DNA of 64,000 nucleotides from Thermaurantimonas aggregans (GTDB lineage Bacteria; Bacteroidota; Bacteroidia; Flavobacteriales; Schleiferiaceae): NCBI RefSeq assembly GCF_003851885.1, contig NZ_BHZE01000003.1, positions 1 to 64,000 of the forward strand, read 5' to 3'. Shown piece by piece: positions 21,406 to 29,466 of this stretch (position 1 is its first letter; each line of letters starts with the position of its first letter). The notes under the pieces were generated by a model. It saw only the letters and a program-made list of their open reading frames with translations, ran no database searches and was not told where the DNA came from. The position numbers and the translations under genes were made by a program.

Positions 21406-22263
21406 TTAATAATCACCCAAAGTTTCCGGATTTTGTTCGAGGGCACGACGCAGTTGCTCGTCGTTAGGCGCTATGCCGTGCCATTCGTGGCTGCCCATCA
21501 TAAAGTCCACCCCATGGCCCATTTCGGTTTTCATAATGAGCACCACAGGTTTTTCGTTGCGTGTGAGGCTTTTTGCGAGCAGTAAGGCTTCTGCCACTTC
21601 GACCAAATCGTTGCCATTTTCGCACTCTACCACGAGCCAGCCGAAAGCTTCAAATTTGGCTTTTAGATCGCCCAAATCCATTACCTCGCTCACATCTCCG
21701 TCGATCTGGCGATTGTTTCGATCGATGGTCACCACAAGATTGTCAACTTTGTGATGAGCGGCAAACATGGCAGCTTCCCATATCTGCCCTTCCTGTAGTT
21801 CGCCATCGCCTTGTAGCGTATACACGGTGTGTAGGTCGCCGTTGAGCTTTTTGGCTAAGGCTGCTCCGATGGCCACACTCAGCCCTTGGCCGAGCGAACC
21901 AGTCGCTACCCTTACCCCCGGCAGATGCTCGTGGGTGGCCGGATGCCCTTGCAAGCGAGAATTAATCCGCCGAAAGGTGGCCAACTCACTGACCGGAAAA
22001 AAACCGCTTCGAGCCAGTACGGAATAGTACACCGGTGTGATATGACCGTTGCTGAGAAAGAATATGTCCTGATCGCGCCCGTCCATTGTGAAAGTAGCCG
22101 GGTCGTGATCCATCACATACTGAAACAGCGCTACAAAAAATTCGGTGCATCCAAGACTACCTCCCGGATGACCGCTTTGTACAGCATGTACCATGCGCAC
22201 AATATCACGGCGTACCTGTGGCAGCCATGCTTTTAATTCGTTTATATCTGATTTAATTCCCAC
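21406..22263 (-). CDS. Transketolase, N-terminal (TPP-binding) subunit
   Basis: Thiamine-diphosphate-binding half of a split transketolase (285 residues), acting in the pentose phosphate pathway. Seen: SGHPGGSLGCTEFFVALFQ near 30, LSNGHITPVYY near 75, GSLGQGLSVAIGAALA near 122 and the TPP motif GDGELQEGQIWEAAMFAAHHKVDNL near 152. The split into two genes is common in Bacteroidota and archaea-like forms. Separated from the C-terminal subunit gene upstream by 6 bases. Confidence 0.93.
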   Translation of the reverse strand: MGIKSDINELKAWLPQVRRDIVRMVHAVQSGHPGGSLGCTEFFVALFQYVMDHDPATFTMDGRDQDIFFLSNGHITPVYYSVLARSGFFPVSELATFRRINSRLQGHPATHEHLPGVRVATGSLGQGLSVAIGAALAKKLNGDLHTVYTLQGDGELQEGQIWEAAMFAAHHKVDNLVVTIDRNNRQIDGDVSEVMDLGDLKAKFEAFGWLVVECENGNDLVEVAEALLLAKSLTRNEKPVVLIMKTEMGHGVDFMMGSHEWHGIAPNDEQLRRALEQNPETLGDY

Positions 22264-22269
22264 GATTGC

Positions 22270-23238
22270 TTACGATTTTTTGGTTTTGCGTTCGATTGCT
22301 TTCATAGCAGCTTGTGCCACGTTTTCAGGTGTAAGGCCGTATTTGGCCAAGAGCTCTTCCGGTTTGCCGCTTTCGCCGAAGGAGTCATTTACTGCCACAT
22401 ACTCTTGTGGTACAGGGTGATGCGTTAGAATCACCTGAGCTACGGCATCCCCAAGTCCGCCAAAGCGGTTGTGTTCTTCAGCTGTTACGGCACAACCGGT
22501 TTTAGCTATCGACTTAAGGATGGCTTCGCGATCTATGGGCTTTATGGTGTGAATGTTGATGATTTCAGCGTCTATACCTTTGGCTTCCAGGAGTTTTTGA
22601 GCTTCTAAGGCGATCCACACCATATGTCCGGTGGCGAAGATGCTCACATCGCTGCCCTCGATCAGAGTAATGGCCTTTCCGATTTCAAAGGTTTGATTTT
22701 CAGGTGTAAAGTTTGGCCATTTTGGTCTTCCGAAGCGCAGATACACCGGCCCTTCGTAATCAGCTATAGCTATGGTAGCAGCCTTCGTTTGATTGTAATC
22801 GCATGGATTGATTACCACCATGCCCGGCAACATACGCATCAAGCCAATGTCTTCCAAAATTTGGTGGGTGGCACCATCTTCGCCCAAGGTGAGGCCGGCG
22901 TGTGAAGCACATATTTTCACATTCTTGTGCGAGTAGGCGATCGACTGGCGGATCTGGTCATACACGCGTCCGGTAGAGAAGTTGGCAAAGGTGCCGGTAA
23001 AAGGTATGTAGCCACCAATGGTCAATCCTGCTGCTATGCCCATCATGTTTGCCTCAGCGATGCCCACCTGAAAGAAGCGTTCCGGAAAAGCCTTTTTGAA
23101 AGCATCCATTTTTAGCGAACCGGTCAGGTCGGCACACAGCGCCACTACTCGTTCGTTGCGCTTGCCCAGTTCCAACAACCCCGCTCCAAAGCCCGAGCGC
23201 GTGTCTTTGGCACCGGTATCTACAAAGGTATTTTTCAT
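22270..23238 (-). CDS. Transketolase, C-terminal (pyrimidine-binding) subunit
   Basis: Second half of the split transketolase (322 residues), holding the TPP-pyrimidine domain and the C-terminal domain. Markers are [44 protein letters not shown] near 32-75, [20 protein letters not shown] near 112 (substrate loop), and [15 protein letters not shown] near 258. Promoter-proximal gene of the pair. Confidence 0.93.
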   Translation of the reverse strand: MKNTFVDTGAKDTRSGFGAGLLELGKRNERVVALCADLTGSLKMDAFKKAFPERFFQVGIAEANMMGIAAGLTIGGYIPFTGTFANFSTGRVYDQIRQSIAYSHKNVKICASHAGLTLGEDGATHQILEDIGLMRMLPGMVVINPCDYNQTKAATIAIADYEGPVYLRFGRPKWPNFTPENQTFEIGKAITLIEGSDVSIFATGHMVWIALEAQKLLEAKGIDAEIINIHTIKPIDREAILKSIAKTGCAVTAEEHNRFGGLGDAVAQVILTHHPVPQEYVAVNDSFGESGKPEELLAKYGLTPENVAQAAMKAIERKTKKS

Positions 23239-23328
23239 TCTTTAGAATTGAATATCAAATAATTATGACAAAAAGTGCCGCAAAGGTACGATGGCTACTG
23301 GTTAAAAGGTGTGTAAAGTTTTACGGGT

Positions 23329-23347
23329 GGGGGGGGGGGGGGGGGGG
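23329..23347. repeat. Homopolymer tract of 19 G
   Basis: Nineteen consecutive G residues lie between the transketolase operon and the recombinase gene, about 90 bases past the transketolase start codon and 42 bases beyond the recombinase stop. Such a run is prone to slippage; its true length in the cell population is uncertain. Confidence 0.8.
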
Positions 23348-23389
23348 TGAGACCACCCACACCTGCCAGGCGATGGCAACTGCCAAGGG

Positions 23390-24481
23390 TTACAGAGTAT
23401 CTAAAGGGCTTTGAATGCGCCTAAGAGCCTCGTCCGTCACGTGCGTGTAGATTTGTGTAGTTCTTACAGAACTGTGCCCTAGAAGTTCCTGTAGCACACG
23501 GATGTCAGCGCCGGCTTCCAGCAAATGTGTAGCGTAGCTATGCCTGAGGCCATGAACACTTACTTGCCTGAAAATACCCGCCGTATGCATAGCTTTTTTA
23601 AAAACCATTTGCACACTTCTAGCGGAATACTGCCTGCCCGGCGCCCCCTCAAAGAGCCAAGCTTCAGGCCTGTAGGCATTGTAATATTCTGCCAATTGAC
23701 TTTTTACCCGCTCGGGCAAGGGCACATAGCGATCTTTTTTGCCTTTGGCATGTTCGATCAATACCCGACTATCTGCACTATTGATATGATGTAATTTGAT
23801 GCCTATAATTTCACTTACGCGCAAACCCATACCATAGCACATTTCTAACATCAGTCTGTGCTTTGGATTTTCTACGGCTGAAAAAAGTAGTTTAATCTCT
23901 TTTTTAGAAAGAACTTTTGGCAGCGATTTTTTTGATTTTGGGCGTGGAATTTCGATAAACATTTTCTTCTGCCCGAGCACTTGTTCGTAATAAAATTTTA
24001 GTGCATTTACTACCGAGTTAAGCGAGGATTCGCTGAGCTTTCTTTTCTTTAAAACATAGAGCAAATAATCTTTTATTCGTTCAGCTGTAAAAGATGCAGC
24101 CGGATGTGATTTTATTATAATTAAAAAACGCACAAATTCACCCACATATACTCTAATAGTATTGGCACTGTAAGCTTTGAGTTGTAGTTGCCGGATGTAA
24201 TTTTTTAGATCCGAATGATGAATGGTGTGGACTTTTGAAAAATACTCTTCATAAGGGCTTTTTAATGGAAAATTCAATTTTTCCCTATGCTCTTTGGTAT
24301 CAAGCACCCACCAGGCTTTCAACGTCGGATGCCACCGAACTTTAGGAAGAAGATTTTTTAAAAAAACCTTCCGCTCATCCGTATATTCAAATGAAATCCA
24401 AAGTACATCTCGATGCCCAAATGTACCGGTAGTAACAGTGTAATACTTTAAAGACCCCATGCTTCGCGAAATAAATATCAA
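23390..24481 (-). CDS. Tyrosine recombinase of the XerC/D-integron type, putative array integrase
   Basis: Site-specific recombinase of 363 residues. The first ~75 residues form an extra domain with clustered aromatic residues (VRWHPTLKAWWVLDT near 48-62). A SAM-like core-binding domain (about 88-175) and a catalytic domain follow, with Arg221 (GLRVSEI), Lys246/248 (AKGKKDR), His310 and Arg313 (HGLRHSYATH), His336 (LLGHSSV) and Tyr345 (IYTHV), a full set. The C-terminus RRIQSPLDTL resembles the ending of integron integrases. However, the segment between GKKDR and HGLRH is short, so the insertion characteristic of classical IntI is not seen. It points away from the cassette array with its start 149 bases from the attI-like junction, the classical intI position. 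An alternative start is Met8. The catalytic family is certain; activity on the attC sites is inferred. Confidence 0.9.
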   Translation of the reverse strand: MIFISRSMGSLKYYTVTTGTFGHRDVLWISFEYTDERKVFLKNLLPKVRWHPTLKAWWVLDTKEHREKLNFPLKSPYEEYFSKVHTIHHSDLKNYIRQLQLKAYSANTIRVYVGEFVRFLIIIKSHPAASFTAERIKDYLLYVLKKRKLSESSLNSVVNALKFYYEQVLGQKKMFIEIPRPKSKKSLPKVLSKKEIKLLFSAVENPKHRLMLEMCYGMGLRVSEIIGIKLHHINSADSRVLIEHAKGKKDRYVPLPERVKSQLAEYYNAYRPEAWLFEGAPGRQYSARSVQMVFKKAMHTAGIFRQVSVHGLRHSYATHLLEAGADIRVLQELLGHSSVRTTQIYTHVTDEALRRIQSPLDTL

Positions 24482-24599
24482 ACGTATGACATTTGAAGGG
24501 CATTATATGTAAAGATATCATTATCACGAACAAAAAAAATTGTCTAATCATATGAATATCAATGATCTAAAATTTTTAAAAAATTTTTCACATATCGAT

Positions 24600-24660
24600 A
24601 TATAAATTGCTAGTTGCGTATATTTTTGTGTTATAGCCTATGCTAAAAAGACGACAACAA
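24600..24660 (+). other. attI-like insertion point of the array
   Basis: G|TTATAGCCTATGCT at 24630-24644 is complementary over 14 of 15 positions to AGCACAGGCTATAAC (26324-26338), the first box of the attC closing cassette 1. No attC-like hairpin precedes it, as expected for an attI rather than an attC. It lies between the recombinase start and the first cassette gene. Confidence 0.7.
24621..24628 (+). promoter_or_regulatory. Candidate cassette promoter (Pc-like) -7 box
   Basis: TATTTTTG fits TAnnTTTG and ends one base before the insertion G at 24630, so transcripts would start within the first bases of whatever cassette is inserted. A well-spaced -33 TTG is not evident (one TTG lies about 11 bases upstream), so strength is uncertain. 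Confidence 0.4.
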
Positions 24661-24890
24661 TGGAACTATCTGAAAGAATTAGAAAAATCCGAAAGGCATA
24701 TAATTTGACTCAGGCAGATATCGCTTGTAGACTAGATATTGCACCTTCTAGTTATGGGCAAATAGAAAGAAATGCAATAAAGGCTTCCTGCCAAACGCTT
24801 TTAAAAGTGGCAAATGCCATAGGAGTTTCATTAACTTTTCTTGTTGACATCGAATCTAGAAAATTTGTTGAAGATAAAAATACAGGTTAA
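24660..24890 (+). CDS. XRE-family HTH transcriptional regulator
   Basis: Small DNA-binding protein of 76 residues, almost entirely one Cro/CI-type helix-turn-helix (IRKIRKAYNLTQADIACRLD, then SSYGQIERNAIKASCQTLLKVANAIGVSLTFL). It is the first gene of cassette 1, about 30 bases past the attI-like junction, so it would be transcribed from the array promoter. It may autoregulate or control the three genes behind it; the sequence shows no operator I can name. Stand-alone HTH proteins of this size also occur as antitoxins, but no partner toxin is recognisable here. Confidence 0.85.
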   Translation: MELSERIRKIRKAYNLTQADIACRLDIAPSSYGQIERNAIKASCQTLLKVANAIGVSLTFLVDIESRKFVEDKNTG

Positions 24891-24953
24891 AGCCTGTTTT
24901 TAAATTCATTTTCTAGAAATATTTTTGTTCAACTAACTTTAAATTTTATCAAT

Positions 24954-25481
24954 ATGACACCACAAGCAAAACAAACAGCAACTACATTTCTTAGTAGCGT
25001 GAATTTCATTTTACCAGCTCTACCTCATGATGAACAAGTACCCAAACTCAAACAACTTGTTTACACATCTTCCGACTCGTGCGGCAGTTTTGGACAGTGT
25101 GACGAATATTTAAGACTTGCAGAGCGTTCTGCTGTTTTCGGACAGCCTCAACAAGTCATAGATTTTAACATACAACGAGGCGAACGCTTTAACATAATCG
25201 GCTTAAACACATTAGACCGTGCTTTAGAGCATATCAATGAAATTGTAGGAATAGATTTAGGAAATGATTTTGATATTCCACCAACGGAAGTTGGAAAATA
25301 CAATAATTTTCTAGCCGCGTTAAAAGATGACCTTGCTGATGTAGATGTAAAGAAAGAAGATGCCCAAATTATTCTTGACATATTCAACGAAGTTGTGGGC
25401 GTGTATCAGAATAGTGGCGAAAATGGGTTAACTAATTATATAAAACTAAAGTTAGAGGAGCTTCACAACTATAGAAGCTAA
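24954..25481 (+). CDS. Hypothetical protein of cassette 1 (175 aa)
   Basis: Not recognised. A soluble, acidic, mostly helical protein without signal peptide. Features are a cysteine-bearing stretch SSDSCGSFGQCDEYLRLAE near residue 41, and the helical regions DRALEHINEIVGIDLG and AQIILDIFNEVVGVY. It follows the XRE gene in cassette 1 and is followed within 16 bases by a tiny membrane protein, which suggests one transcript. A toxin, effector or phage-defence role is possible from context only. Confidence 0.75.
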   Translation: MTPQAKQTATTFLSSVNFILPALPHDEQVPKLKQLVYTSSDSCGSFGQCDEYLRLAERSAVFGQPQQVIDFNIQRGERFNIIGLNTLDRALEHINEIVGIDLGNDFDIPPTEVGKYNNFLAALKDDLADVDVKKEDAQIILDIFNEVVGVYQNSGENGLTNYIKLKLEELHNYRS

Positions 25482-25496
25482 GATAATAAAGGAAGG

Positions 25497-25658
25497 GTGA
25501 GCAATTTGCCTTGGTGGAAAATTGTAGCTATTGCAGCCCTAATTGGAATAGCGATATTTGTTGTAGTTAGGTGTTTCAGGAGGAACAAGTGCGAATATCT
25601 CGTAAGAGATTTTGCATATTTAGCACAAGGCATTTATTACCTCGTTAAACTTTGCTAG
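25497..25658 (+). CDS. Small single-pass membrane protein (53 aa), GTG start
   Basis: An open frame from GTG, preceded by AGGAAGG-like sequence, encodes 53 residues: a short polar start (MSNLPWW), a strong transmembrane helix (IVAIAALIGIAIFVVV), a basic RCFRRNKC segment on the likely cytoplasmic side, and a second weakly hydrophobic tail ending LAQGIYYLVKLC. It fits exactly between its neighbours (15 bases after one stop, 3 bases before the next start), which supports it as a real gene. No homologous family recognised; a small toxin or membrane anchor is conceivable. Confidence 0.6.
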   Translation: MSNLPWWKIVAIAALIGIAIFVVVRCFRRNKCEYLVRDFAYLAQGIYYLVKLC

Positions 25659-25661
25659 AAT

Positions 25662-26306
25662 ATGGCTAATTTAAAGCATCTACTAATATTCTTAACCGTT
25701 ATTAGTTTAGACAACACTGTTGTCAAAGCACAAGAAAGTGATTTGCCACTCCAGAAAAATTATTTTATATTAAACTCATCCTTATTTGTTAATGAAGCAA
25801 GTTTGAACTCCGAAAAAAGTCAACTTATTGGCAGTGGACATTCATTTGCAATTGACTATAGAAGATTAATTATGAATAATGAAAGAGGGTCAATTTATGC
25901 AATTTTAGGAATAGGTGACTTCCGAATGGGGTATTCAGGATGGATAGACAATAATGGTGTTAGTGAAAATTTTAGTGCGACAGAACGCTACACTGTGCTA
26001 AGTGGAGGGTTTGTTGGTTCATTAAAATCTCGTCAAAACCCACTTGACTTTTTAGACTTAGAGATGACCTTTGCCTATTGGAGATTGAACAATCAAAGCT
26101 CATTTGTAAATGGCACAAGCACATTCCCCAAAGCAGAATCCAGACTTTCACTTATGTTTTATCCGCATTATTCGAAAGTTTTTGACAATGTAAAATTCAG
26201 CATTGGACCATTTGCAAACATTGATTTGGCAGAAATTAATGAAACAGGAAAGCCTTTTGACTTAGCATTAATTGGTCTTAGACTTGGTTTTGGAATAGGT
26301 TTCTAG
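25662..26306 (+). CDS. Exported outer-membrane-like protein of cassette 1 (214 aa)
   Basis: Not assigned to a family. The N-terminus has a hydrophobic signal-like segment (about 1-23, ISLDNTVVKAQ) followed by alternating beta strands with aromatic ends, ending GLRLGFGIGF. A C-terminal Phe after alternating hydrophobics is typical of small outer-membrane barrels. The gene begins three bases after the tiny membrane protein and is the last in cassette 1. The attC box starts 18 bases after its stop. Confidence 0.7.
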   Translation: MANLKHLLIFLTVISLDNTVVKAQESDLPLQKNYFILNSSLFVNEASLNSEKSQLIGSGHSFAIDYRRLIMNNERGSIYAILGIGDFRMGYSGWIDNNGVSENFSATERYTVLSGGFVGSLKSRQNPLDFLDLEMTFAYWRLNNQSSFVNGTSTFPKAESRLSLMFYPHYSKVFDNVKFSIGPFANIDLAEINETGKPFDLALIGLRLGFGIGF

Positions 26307-26323
26307 TCCCATAAACGACAGGA

Positions 26324-26466
26324 AGCACAGGCTATAACAGCAGTTTTGCGTCAGGCGGGGTTTCGTACTTCGTTTGACGCATTTTTGCATATATTTAAGT
26401 TTGATTCTTCGTATAAAAATTAGTGCTAAAAATCCCGCCCGAACGCAAAGCTGCAAACCGTTGGGC
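26324..26466 (+). repeat. attC-like site closing cassette 1
   Basis: Box AGCACAGGCTATAAC, then hairpin arms GCAGTTTTGCGTCAGGCGGG and CCCGCCCGAACGCAAAGCTGC around a variable centre, ending AAACCG|TTGGGC. The first box is complementary to the start of cassette 1 at 24630; the cut point is after G26460. Confidence 0.85.
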
Positions 26467-26552
26467 GTAATGCTATGGTGACAGTTAACATTGAAAATTA
26501 CGGTTCGACAAACGAACTTTTTGATTAAATTTAAAGATTGACTTTTAATAAT

Positions 26553-27542
26553 ATGGCGACAGCAAAAAAATATAAAATCAAGGACGAGAAACCTTCAATA
26601 GTTGAAGACCTTTTCAATCCTTACAATGTGGGTGCAAGACCATTTTTAAAATGGGCAGGCGGCAAAGGACAATTACTCGATAAATTTCGAGAACTCTATC
26701 CCAAACAGCTAAAACAAAAAAAAATTAAAACTTTTTACGAGCCGTTTTTAGGTAGTGGCGCAGTTTTCTTTGACATTGCACAAAATTACGACATAGAAAG
26801 TGCATATCTATACGACATTAATGAAGAACTAATTTTAACTTACCAAGTTATTCAAAAAGACGTTTCAAAACTGCTTGAATTTCTGTATCGTTACCAAAAA
26901 AACTATCTGAAACTCGACAAAAAACAAAGGCAGGAGTTTTATTACGAACAGAGGACTAACTACAATTTACAACGCTTCAACATTGACTACAACAAGTATT
27001 CAGAACAATGGTTTCCGAGAGCAGCCCAACTTATTTTCTTAAACCGGACTTGCTATAACGGACTTTATAGAGTTAATTCAAAAGGAGAATTTAATTCACC
27101 GGCAGGCGACTACGAAAACCCAACAATTTGCGATGAACAAAACTTAATGGCAGTTCACCAAGTTTTGCAAATTGCGGAGATTAAAAAAGCTGACTTTAGA
27201 CAAGTTGTTGCAGACTTGAAGGAGAAATCATTTGTGTATTTCGATCCGCCATACAGACCTATTAGCAAGACAGCAAACTTCAAATCATACAGCAAACACG
27301 ATTTTACCGACAACGAACAAATCGAACTTGCAAAGTTATTCAGAGAACTTGACAAGGAAGGAATAAAAGTAATGTTGAGCAATTCCGATCCCAAAAACAA
27401 TGACACTACTGACAATTTTTTTGATAAATTATACAGCGACTACAATATATTGAGAATTCCTGCAAGAAGAATGATAAACTCCGACCCAGCAAAACGTGGT
27501 GCAATTAATGAAATCGTTGTTACAAACTATTCAATCGCATAA
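26553..27542 (+). CDS. DNA adenine (N6) methyltransferase, Dam/DpnM family
   Basis: Modification enzyme of a type II restriction-modification pair (329 residues from this ATG; a TTG 15 bases upstream is the only longer alternative). The SAM-binding motif FLKWAGGKGQLL is near residue 31, and FYEPFLGSGAVFFD is a second SAM-pocket segment. The catalytic DPPY lies at residues 231-234 (FVYFDPPYRPIS). This alpha-group arrangement is that of Dam and DpnM, which methylate A in GATC; the specificity here is not proven. First gene of cassette 2, adjoining the nuclease-like gene with no gap. Confidence 0.93.
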   Translation: MATAKKYKIKDEKPSIVEDLFNPYNVGARPFLKWAGGKGQLLDKFRELYPKQLKQKKIKTFYEPFLGSGAVFFDIAQNYDIESAYLYDINEELILTYQVIQKDVSKLLEFLYRYQKNYLKLDKKQRQEFYYEQRTNYNLQRFNIDYNKYSEQWFPRAAQLIFLNRTCYNGLYRVNSKGEFNSPAGDYENPTICDEQNLMAVHQVLQIAEIKKADFRQVVADLKEKSFVYFDPPYRPISKTANFKSYSKHDFTDNEQIELAKLFRELDKEGIKVMLSNSDPKNNDTTDNFFDKLYSDYNILRIPARRMINSDPAKRGAINEIVVTNYSIA

Positions 27543-28034
27543 ATGGAAAAGGGAACTAAAAGCAATATTACAGGTAATCAACTTGAAGTAGCAGTAAAGA
27601 CAGTTTTGACAGGAAAAGGATTTGAGCTATTAAATTATCGAGTTTGGGAAAAAAACAAAGAGAAATACGGAGAAGAACTACTTCTCGAAAATGTTCCATT
27701 TACAACAATTTACGAGCATAAAGGTAACACAGAATTTCTGCTCATATCCAAAAAATATGACTTAAGAATAAGAATAGAATGTAAGTGGCAACAAGTCGCA
27801 GGTTCAGTTGACGAGAAACTACCCTATTTGTATTTAAACACCATAGAAGCAATGCCTGAAAATTCAATTATGATTTTAATTGACGGAGTAGGTTGGAAAG
27901 CGGGAGCAATTAAATGGTTAAAGGACGCTGTTAAACAAAAGAAATACACCACAGAAGATACAAAGAACAAAGAAATTTTTGTGTTCAGTTTGACAGAATT
28001 TTTCACTTGGGCAAACAAGACATTCAACAAGTGA
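27543..28034 (+). CDS. PD-(D/E)XK superfamily nuclease, probable partner of the Dam-like methylase
   Basis: Protein of 163 residues. The central strand-helix segment DLRIRIECKWQQVAGSVDEK (about residues 72-91) carries an E-x-K of the PD-(D/E)XK fold, with an upstream acidic residue in the preceding strands as expected. The ATG immediately follows the methylase stop codon, so translation is coupled. Together the two genes look like a compact type II restriction-modification system filling cassette 2. The fold call is by motif only; a role as endonuclease is inferred from the pairing. Confidence 0.7.
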   Translation: MEKGTKSNITGNQLEVAVKTVLTGKGFELLNYRVWEKNKEKYGEELLLENVPFTTIYEHKGNTEFLLISKKYDLRIRIECKWQQVAGSVDEKLPYLYLNTIEAMPENSIMILIDGVGWKAGAIKWLKDAVKQKKYTTEDTKNKEIFVFSLTEFFTWANKTFNK

Positions 28035-28045
28035 CGAAAGAAGAA

Positions 28046-28185
28046 GCACATACGCCCAACACGGGTTTTGCGTCAGGCGGGGTGACGTGCAAACTTGGAG
28101 CTTTGTGCTTCTATTCAAATTCAATGCTGGTTGACAGTTTTGTGCTCCAAAACCCGCCCGAACGCAAAGCCCGAAACCGTTAGCA
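28046..28185 (+). repeat. attC-like site closing cassette 2
   Basis: Box ACGCCCAAC (complement of the cassette start GTTGGGCGT), arms GGGTTTTGCGTCAGGCGGG and CCCGCCCGAACGCAAAGCCC, inner TTGACAGTTTTGTGCTCC, ending AAACCG|TTAGCACAC. Cut point after G28179. Confidence 0.88.
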
Positions 28186-28282
28186 CACATTTTATGAAAG
28201 ATTACCGTTTTAACTTTTTTAAAAGAAAATAATAGATGTTAAATAGCTATATTTGTGATGTTTAACCATTAAATGTTTTAAT

Positions 28283-28348
28283 ATGAAAAATTATGGAAAC
28301 TGGGCAAATCTTGCAAAGTGCGAGATTCCAAACAAAAAGAACCCTTAA
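28283..28348 (+). CDS. Short upstream frame (21 aa) ending at an in-frame TAA
   Basis: ATG opens 21 codons (MKNYGNWANLAKCEIPNKKNP), then TAA, then ten sense codons in the same frame run into the ATG of the 193-residue protein at 28379. The same arrangement is repeated exactly in the second copy (29467-29532). Either the protein has lost its N-terminus through a nonsense mutation before the duplication, or the short peptide is a leader, or the stop is read through. Confidence 0.45.
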   Translation: MKNYGNWANLAKCEIPNKKNP

Positions 28349-28378
28349 GACAATGCTGGGGCAGAGCATAACAGATTA

Positions 28379-28960
28379 ATGGCTGTAATTGAATCAAAAG
28401 GTAATCCAAAAATGTCTTTGGACGAAGTTTTTGATTTGTGCGATGAAGTTCTAAGAGACGAATTTGGTTCTCAATTAATACCAAATTATTCGTCCAAAAA
28501 ATTGGCTACTCCAATCATTAATATTAGTAGCGAACGAGAATTTGAAACATACATAAATAGTCTTGATTTAAATCAAGAAACTAAAGACTATTTGTTTGAG
28601 CTTTACAGCATTTTGTTTGAGTACGACTCTACTAATTTATGTTCTGTTGTCAGTAAAGTAAAAGAATTTGAAGATAAAATATTAGCTTCAAAAGGTTCTG
28701 CAAACATAGAAAATATCTTAATTTCATCTTCTGTTGGGCGGTATTCTTTAGCCTACTGGAATGACAGATATGGGAATGAAAACTTTGTGGCAAGAGCATT
28801 TTGGAAAAAGTTTTTTACCGCAGTGGCTGATTGTGTAGGTGCAACTGCTGGTGCAATTGCAGGGTCTGCAACTGTTGTCGGTGGTATAGCAGGTGGCATT
28901 ACTGGTGCTATTGGAGCAAGTGCAGGTTTTTCAAGAGTTTGGGATGTTTTTGCAAATTAG
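28379..28960 (+). CDS. Glycine-zipper C-terminal protein, copy 1 (193 aa)
   Basis: Not assigned to a known family. The first ~145 residues are acidic and helical (MSLDEVFDLCDEVLRDEFGS). The last ~45 residues are a run of small residues (GATAGAIAGSATVVGGIAGG, then ITGAIGASAGF), the glycine-zipper pattern of membrane-inserting peptides such as two-peptide bacteriocins and pore-forming effectors. No immunity or export gene was recognised beside it. An upstream in-frame extension ends in a stop (see 28283). It is duplicated nearly perfectly at 29563-30144. Confidence 0.7.
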   Translation: MAVIESKGNPKMSLDEVFDLCDEVLRDEFGSQLIPNYSSKKLATPIINISSEREFETYINSLDLNQETKDYLFELYSILFEYDSTNLCSVVSKVKEFEDKILASKGSANIENILISSSVGRYSLAYWNDRYGNENFVARAFWKKFFTAVADCVGATAGAIAGSATVVGGIAGGITGAIGASAGFSRVWDVFAN

Positions 28961-28975
28961 TTAAATATTTAATTT

Positions 28976-29464
28976 ATGAAAACTTTCAAATTAGGTTTAA
29001 TAAAAGCTTGTCTGCTTTTATTACCAATAGTTTCTTGGGGTCAATTTGACCCCATATTCTACAATATTATGATTCCTCACGACAAAGTTGAAACAATAGC
29101 ATCAATGTTAAAAAAAGAAGGTGTTGAACTTAATATTGAATCTCAAGGATATGCTATTGTTAATCAAGACAAAAATTCTTTCCTTTTATTCAAGAAAAAG
29201 GAAAAATCAGATATTCGTGCATTCAAAATATTGAGAAAAACAAATAATTTTTATTTGTTATGTTCAGATGACGTTGAATTATGCAATTGTAAAGGTAACA
29301 CATTTTTATATTTTAGTCAGACCCATAAGCTTCAAAGAATACAACGTCCTTTTAGTGTATCAATGAAAAAAGATTTACTAAGAAGGATGGAGCAGTTTTC
29401 GATAAAGTTCCCGCAAGAACATAAACAACTTGATTTTTGTGAATTATTAAGTAAAATTGAATAA
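28976..29464 (+). CDS. Exported hypothetical protein between the duplicates (162 aa)
   Basis: Signal peptide (about 1-22, LIKACLLLLPIVSWGQ) followed by ~140 residues with no family I recognise. Features are KKEGVELNIESQGYAIVNQD, a DDVELCNCKGNTF cysteine pair and a charged C-terminus. It begins 15 bases after copy 1 of the glycine-zipper gene and ends two bases before the ATG of copy 2's upstream frame. The location between the two copies would suit an immunity or accessory protein, but nothing in the sequence proves it. Confidence 0.65.
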   Translation: MKTFKLGLIKACLLLLPIVSWGQFDPIFYNIMIPHDKVETIASMLKKEGVELNIESQGYAIVNQDKNSFLLFKKKEKSDIRAFKILRKTNNFYLLCSDDVELCNCKGNTFLYFSQTHKLQRIQRPFSVSMKKDLLRRMEQFSIKFPQEHKQLDFCELLSKIE

Positions 29465-29466
29465 TT

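Noticed and set aside
23390-24481. Recombinase as an ordinary phage or genomic-island integrase
   Set aside because: No phage genes follow, no tRNA or direct-repeat att pair was found beside it, and the neighbouring sites have cassette structure. It cannot be fully excluded without phylogeny.
24954-26306. Cassette 1 as a classical toxin-antitoxin module
   Set aside because: There is an XRE protein, but no recognisable toxin fold and too many genes; left as unknown.
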